Assembly (NCBI RefSeq): GCF_963924675.1
Contig: NC_089226.1
Coordinates: 40,069,124-40,133,123 of the forward strand
Length of the DNA: 64,000 nt
Source of the DNA: Phocoena phocoena
Lineage: Eukaryota; Chordata; Mammalia; Artiodactyla; Phocoenidae
Direction of reading: 5' to 3'
Part shown: piece after piece, positions 60,011-64,000 of the stretch
Layout: every line of letters starts with the position of its first letter
Numbering within the stretch: position 1 is the first letter of the stretch
Translations under genes and position numbers: made by a program
The notes under the pieces: model-generated
Seen by the model: the letters and a program-made list of their open reading frames with translations, nothing else
What the model was told of the DNA's origin: nothing
The model's database searches: none

Positions 60011-61559
60011 GACTCCATACCTGGTGTGTGAGGATCAGGTGAGGGGAAGACCTCCAGGACTGAAAGGGTAGATGCTGTCTGGGTCTCAAGGCAAGTCTTT
60101 TTAAAAACAACAAAAAAAGTCAAATTCCATAATCAGATTGTATGTTGGGAGACATGTGTGGGCTTTATCTGAGAAGAGAAATGATTACAGCCCAGCCTCC
60201 CATATTCCTGCCTTAAACAGAGTCAGGAGTCTCCTTTTTTAGGGTCTGGTACCAAGCAACCCGGGTCCCTCCCCGCAGCGTCCAGGGGAAGAGCAGGTGT
60301 GAGTGTCTTGTTCAAGGCATCACAAATACCCAGGAGGCCCTAAGGCTTGATGAGGTAAGAGAGTTTGGGTTTAACATTAATCGTCAGATGGCTGTGGACA
60401 TGGCAGGGACAGGAATCCAGCAATGAAGTGCAGCCCTAATTACTGAAATGGAAAAGCAGGTCCTCTGGTAAACATCCTTCACACAGAGGGATGGAGGACG
60501 AGGGGCAATGTGCCGGCGGTTGCTGGGACAAGGCTGTAGGAAATGAGCTGAAATGACAGCCAGCGCAGGTGCCAGGGGAGGGAGGACGGGAGGGATCGCA
60601 GAGCTGCTTCTCGGGCCAGGCTGACACCTGTGCTCCCAGAAAGGCAGTTTGCGGCCCTTGAGGAAAACTCATTTTTGCCTTATTGTGATCGAGTCTTCCA
60701 GAGAGATCTGCTTTCTGACAGATGGCTGATAAACCAAAGCTGGCCGCGGATGAAGCCGTTTGAAACTGCTGGTCACAAGCGATTTTGTTCTTAAACAAAA
60801 CAGGACAGTTACATTGCCAACAGCAGAGCTAGAGTGGCGTCTGGAGGGTTCTGAGGGAGGCGGGGGAGGGCAGAGCAGCGAAGGAGCACCCCAACCTCTG
60901 ATTTGGGACCACAGCACAAGGCCCGCAGCAGTTAACGCTCTGCTCCCTACACCCCAGGTTGCCCGTGGTGCTGAAGCCCACAGACTTCCAGAACAGACTC
61001 AGAAAGCAAAGAGCTAGTGCTAGGAATTTTCCTGAACCCGAGGTCAGAGGCCAGCGGAGGGGACATTGGTAATTGGAGTTCTTAGTGGATCTTATGACCC
61101 CTTCCTCTCACCCCAAAGACCCCAAAACCATCCTCGTCTCAACTTGTAATTGGTCTGTAGCTAAGGTAGGTAAAACGGGGCTGCTGTTATCTCAACCTCT
61201 TCCTTCCCTCTATATCCATCATCCCATTACCAAAGCGATTGATTTAACTTTCTAAACACCTGTTGAATTCCAATGCTTTAATCCCAGTCTCTCTCCCTCC
61301 AATCTGGGCCTTGCCCATCTCTTGTCTCCATTACTGCCAACAACCCCCTAACGGACTCCTTTGCCCCTTTCTGAAGCTTTATCCAAGCAGCAGCCAGAAT
61401 GATCTAAGATCTGAGGATTTTATTATAAAAAATTTTAAACATAAAGAAAGTTGAGCGAATTTTTCAACGAACCCCCATATAGCCACCACTTAGATTTTGC
61501 CATTACCATTTTACTCTATTTTCTTTCCTTTTTTAATGAATTTTTAATATCAGTGTGTA

Positions 61560-61633
61560 TTAGGGTTCTCCAGAAAACAGAATCAATAGAATGTATGTGT
61601 GTGTATATGTATATATTACATATATATATATAT

Positions 61634-61670
<37 letters not shown>

Positions 61671-61686
61671 GAGAGAGAGACAGAGA

Positions 61687-61736
<50 letters not shown>

Positions 61737-62130
61737 GAGGAATTGCCTTGCGCAGTTACTGAGGCCAAGTCCCATGATCTGTTATCTACAAGCTGCAGAC
61801 CCAGGAAAGCAGGTGGTATAATTTAGCCTGAAAACCAGGGGAATCAATGGAGTACATCTCAGTCTGAGGTCAGGAAGAGATGTCCCAGTTCAATCAGTAA
61901 GGCAGAAAAAAGGAGCACATTCCTCCTTCCTCCACTTTTTGTTCTATTTAGGCCCTCAATACACAGGATGGTGCCCACTCCCAATGGCGAGGGCGATCTA
62001 TTTTACTGAGTCCACAAATTCTAATGCTAACCTCATCCAGAAACACACTTGCAGACACACCCGGAATTAACATTTAATCTGGGCAGCCTGTGGCCCATCT
62101 GGGTTGATACATAAAATTAACTATCACACA
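61560..62130. repeat. Interspersed repeat with internal microsatellite, family not named
   Basis: Begins tattagggttctccagaaaa and ends cataaaattaactatcacac, a pair of ends I recall from a common mammalian interspersed repeat. It usually carries an internal TA/GA tract, here expanded at 61607-61732. I cannot name it safely. Confidence 0.5.
61607..61732. repeat. Compound (TA)n(GA)n microsatellite
   Basis: Alternating TA is followed by about 100 bp of GA interrupted by CAGAGA units. Confidence 0.95.
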
Positions 62131-62383
62131 GTGTCGTCATCAAATGCAGTGACTTTTTGAGTCACGTACATTTTTTTTTTAGAGAATATTATCTTTTATC
62201 TAATCTATTTGGGATACAGTAGTTTTTGAATCTGTGTGTGATGCAGTCACTGGAACTTTATCTCAAGACACAAATGTCATTTACACAAAACCAGACAGTT
62301 GGTTTTTAAAACTTTGTTCTGTAGGTATATATCATGGGTTAAATTGTGTCCCCCCCCAAAAAAATGTAGAAGTACACCAAAAT

Positions 62384-62583
62384 GGCAGGCCAAGGGATTG
62401 AGATTTTAATCATAAAAGACTCAGATCTGTGACTTGGAACTCAGAAATATTTCCAATTCAGTGTCTATTCTCCAGATTGAGGCAGGCCAAGTGATTGAGA
62501 TTTTAATCATAAAAGACTCAGATCTATGACTTGGAACTCAGAAATATTTCCAATTCAGTGTCTATTCTCCAGATTGAGGCAGG
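62384..62583 (+). repeat. 97-bp tandem duplication, 2.1 copies
   Basis: The unit starting ggcaggccaag occurs at 62384 and 62481, and its first six bases again at 62578. The two full copies differ at only about two positions (ggattg/tgattg and ctgtgac/ctatgac). Confidence 0.96.
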
Positions 62584-62584
62584 A

Positions 62585-62770
62585 CTGTTACCAAAAGCTC
62601 GGCCGCTCTGTACACCAGTGCCAATCAAATCCCGGAGACAGAGTTTTGGGTGAAGTAGAAAGGATAGCTTTATTGCTTTGCCGGGCAAAGGGGAACACGT
62701 TGGGCTTCTGCCTCGAAAAACAGTGTGTCCCGTATTTAACTCTATTTTCTTTGTCACACATCTAGCCAAC
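62585..62770 (-). mobile_element. ERV LTR fragment, antisense
   Basis: Starts tgttaccaaaagctcggccg, contains a reversed AATAAA (gctttattgctttgccgggc) and reads gtatttaactctatt at its end, a layout like LTR family B at 12143. It is truncated. Confidence 0.6.
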
Positions 62771-63482
62771 CATCCATCCCTCTAGTCATCCACCCATCTT
62801 ATTTTTCATGCATTTCGAAGTACACGGCAGACATCTGTGTACTTCCTCCTAAAAAATTCAAGCATGCATATCGTTAACCAGAGTTCAACATTTGTCTGCA
62901 GGTTTTTTTTTCTTTCTTTCAGAATTAGCTTTTCAAAAGGTAAAGATGGTTATCACACTTGCATGTGTAAGACACTTCAAGACTTAAAATAAGCCCCAAA
63001 TCCTTAACATGGCACACGGACCCTGGTTAATCTGCTCCCTATTTACTTTTCCATCCCAATCTGTTGTCTTTTCTCTCACCTGCACCGCGGGCATTCATTT
63101 CTCCTGCTGGTCTGTAATTGTCCTGCTCTCTTACTTGTCTTCTCGACCTGGCTTTTTTTTCATAGCTCACCCTCCGTGGCTGGGAAGCCCTGCTCACGCC
63201 TCGGATCCCAGAACGGATGGCTTCCCCTCAGGGAAGTTTGTGTGGTCCCCCAGGGCTCGGCGAGATGTTCCCTTGGGGTCTTACGCTTGCTGCTGTCACA
63301 GCACTTAACCGCTTGTCATTGTGAACACCTGCCTGCGGGCTGGCGCCTGCCTCTTGGCTGCGAGCAGCTTGGGGCAGGCTCAGCAGTGCTCACAGGAGCT
63401 AACAGTGCCTGGCCCGGAGTACCCAGTCAAACACGTATGCTGAGTACACGAGGAGCACTTGATTAGGAGAAACACTGCATTT
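62771..63482. other. Unique intergenic sequence
   Basis: No gene or repeat recognised. Confidence 0.45.
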
Positions 63483-63700
63483 CTTTTTCTTTTCTTTCTT
63501 TTTTTTTTGTGGTACGCAGGCCTCTCACTGTTGCGGCCTCTCCCGTTGCAGAGCACAGGCTCCGGACGCGCAGGCTCAGGGGCCGTGGCTCACAGGCTCA
63601 GCTGCTTCGTGGCATGTGAGATCTTCCCGGACCGGGACGCAAACCCGCGTCCCCCGCATCGGCAGGCGGACTCTCAACAACTGTGCCACCAGGGAAGCCC
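63483..63700 (-). mobile_element. CHR-type SINE, short form
   Basis: Starts with T-rich sequence and gtggtacgcaggcctctcac, ends cagggaagccc. Target duplication aacactgcattt at 63471-63482 and 63701-63712, exact. Confidence 0.95.
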
Positions 63701-63754
63701 AACACTGCATTTACTAAAAACACTTTCAATTCAGACACTTCCCTGGTTTAACCT

Positions 63755-63965
63755 GACCTAGCTCTTCTCCTTGCCCCGGGCTCTTCTTCACTCTCCTTTA
63801 TCCTCACCTCACCTGTCTTTCTCATATCTGGTTTGAAGTGACTTCTCTCTTCTTTCCTTCCTCTCTCCATCCATCTCTCCCTCCTTGGCCCCCATCTCTC
63901 CCCTGCCCTTCCCTTCTCTCTTTCCTTCACTCTCTCCCTTCCCATTCCTTCATTCTATCCTTACC
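63755..63965. repeat. Pyrimidine-rich low-complexity tract
   Basis: The + strand is largely C and T, with repeated tctctcc and ttccttc words. No gene is visible in it or in the remaining bases to the window end. Confidence 0.8.
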
Positions 63966-64000
63966 TACCGTTCTCCCCTCTAGTTTAAAGTAACGTCTCC

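Larger units (their letters stand above)
57831..61559. other. Mostly unique sequence upstream of IZUMO1R
   Basis: I recognise no gene. Two MIR fragments (about 59.0 and 59.9 kb) and a T run at 59622-59640 are the only clear repeats. Open frames here are short and match nothing I know. Confidence 0.45.

Noticed and set aside
61451..61826. Arginine/glutamate dipeptide-rich open frames
   Set aside because: They translate the GA microsatellite and have no support as proteins.

Overview
The window looks like nuclear DNA from a toothed whale or a close cetacean relative. About twenty tRNA-derived SINEs of the CHR type, which is known from cetaceans and hippos, lie throughout it in a long (about 300 bp) and a short (about 200 bp) form. 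The L1 elements are of the cetartiodactyl kind, there is a full-length mariner with the TTGGGTTG-type ends seen in whales and ruminants, and there are no Alu or rodent B1/B2 elements. Nothing here is bacterial or operon-like.

Two protein-coding genes can be read. On the left, on the + strand, are exons 2 to 4 of the orphan G protein-coupled receptor gene GPR83 (764-889, 3195-3328, 6825-7449); exon 1 lies outside the window to the left. A 3' UTR of roughly 2.2 kb probably ends at an AATAAA at 9651. On the right, on the minus strand, is a complete four-exon IZUMO1R (JUNO, folate receptor 4) coding region (57587 down to 55506). The two genes face each other, as GPR83 and IZUMO1R do on human chromosome 11q21. 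The window therefore runs opposite to the human map, with MRE11 expected to the left and PANX1 to the right.

The roughly 46 kb between them is a layered record of transposition. From left to right it holds a + strand LTR (10050-10853), a solo LTR (12143-12635), a MaLR LTR, a 5'-truncated L1 (15320-17029), a MER1-type hAT element (17849-18186), old L1 sequence (19-24 kb), a site hit twice by retrotransposons (27945-28361), a cluster of endogenous-retrovirus LTRs (29.8-36.8 kb), a mariner (38218-39727), an L1 inverted at its 5' end by twin priming and flanked by 18-bp target duplications (42713-48214), and further LTRs and SINEs up to 53.8 kb. Right of IZUMO1R the DNA is mostly unique with scattered MIRs, microsatellites, a 97-bp tandem duplication next to an LTR remnant, and a final SINE.

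The most interesting gene-level observation is in IZUMO1R. The codon where the human protein would be expected to stop reads CGA, one transition from TGA, so the frame continues for 14 residues beyond the hydrophobic GPI-signal segment. A second point is a choice between two in-frame splice donors at the end of exon 2. I found no new multi-gene system; the remaining novelty lies in the IZUMO1R details and in the structure and order of the transposon insertions.
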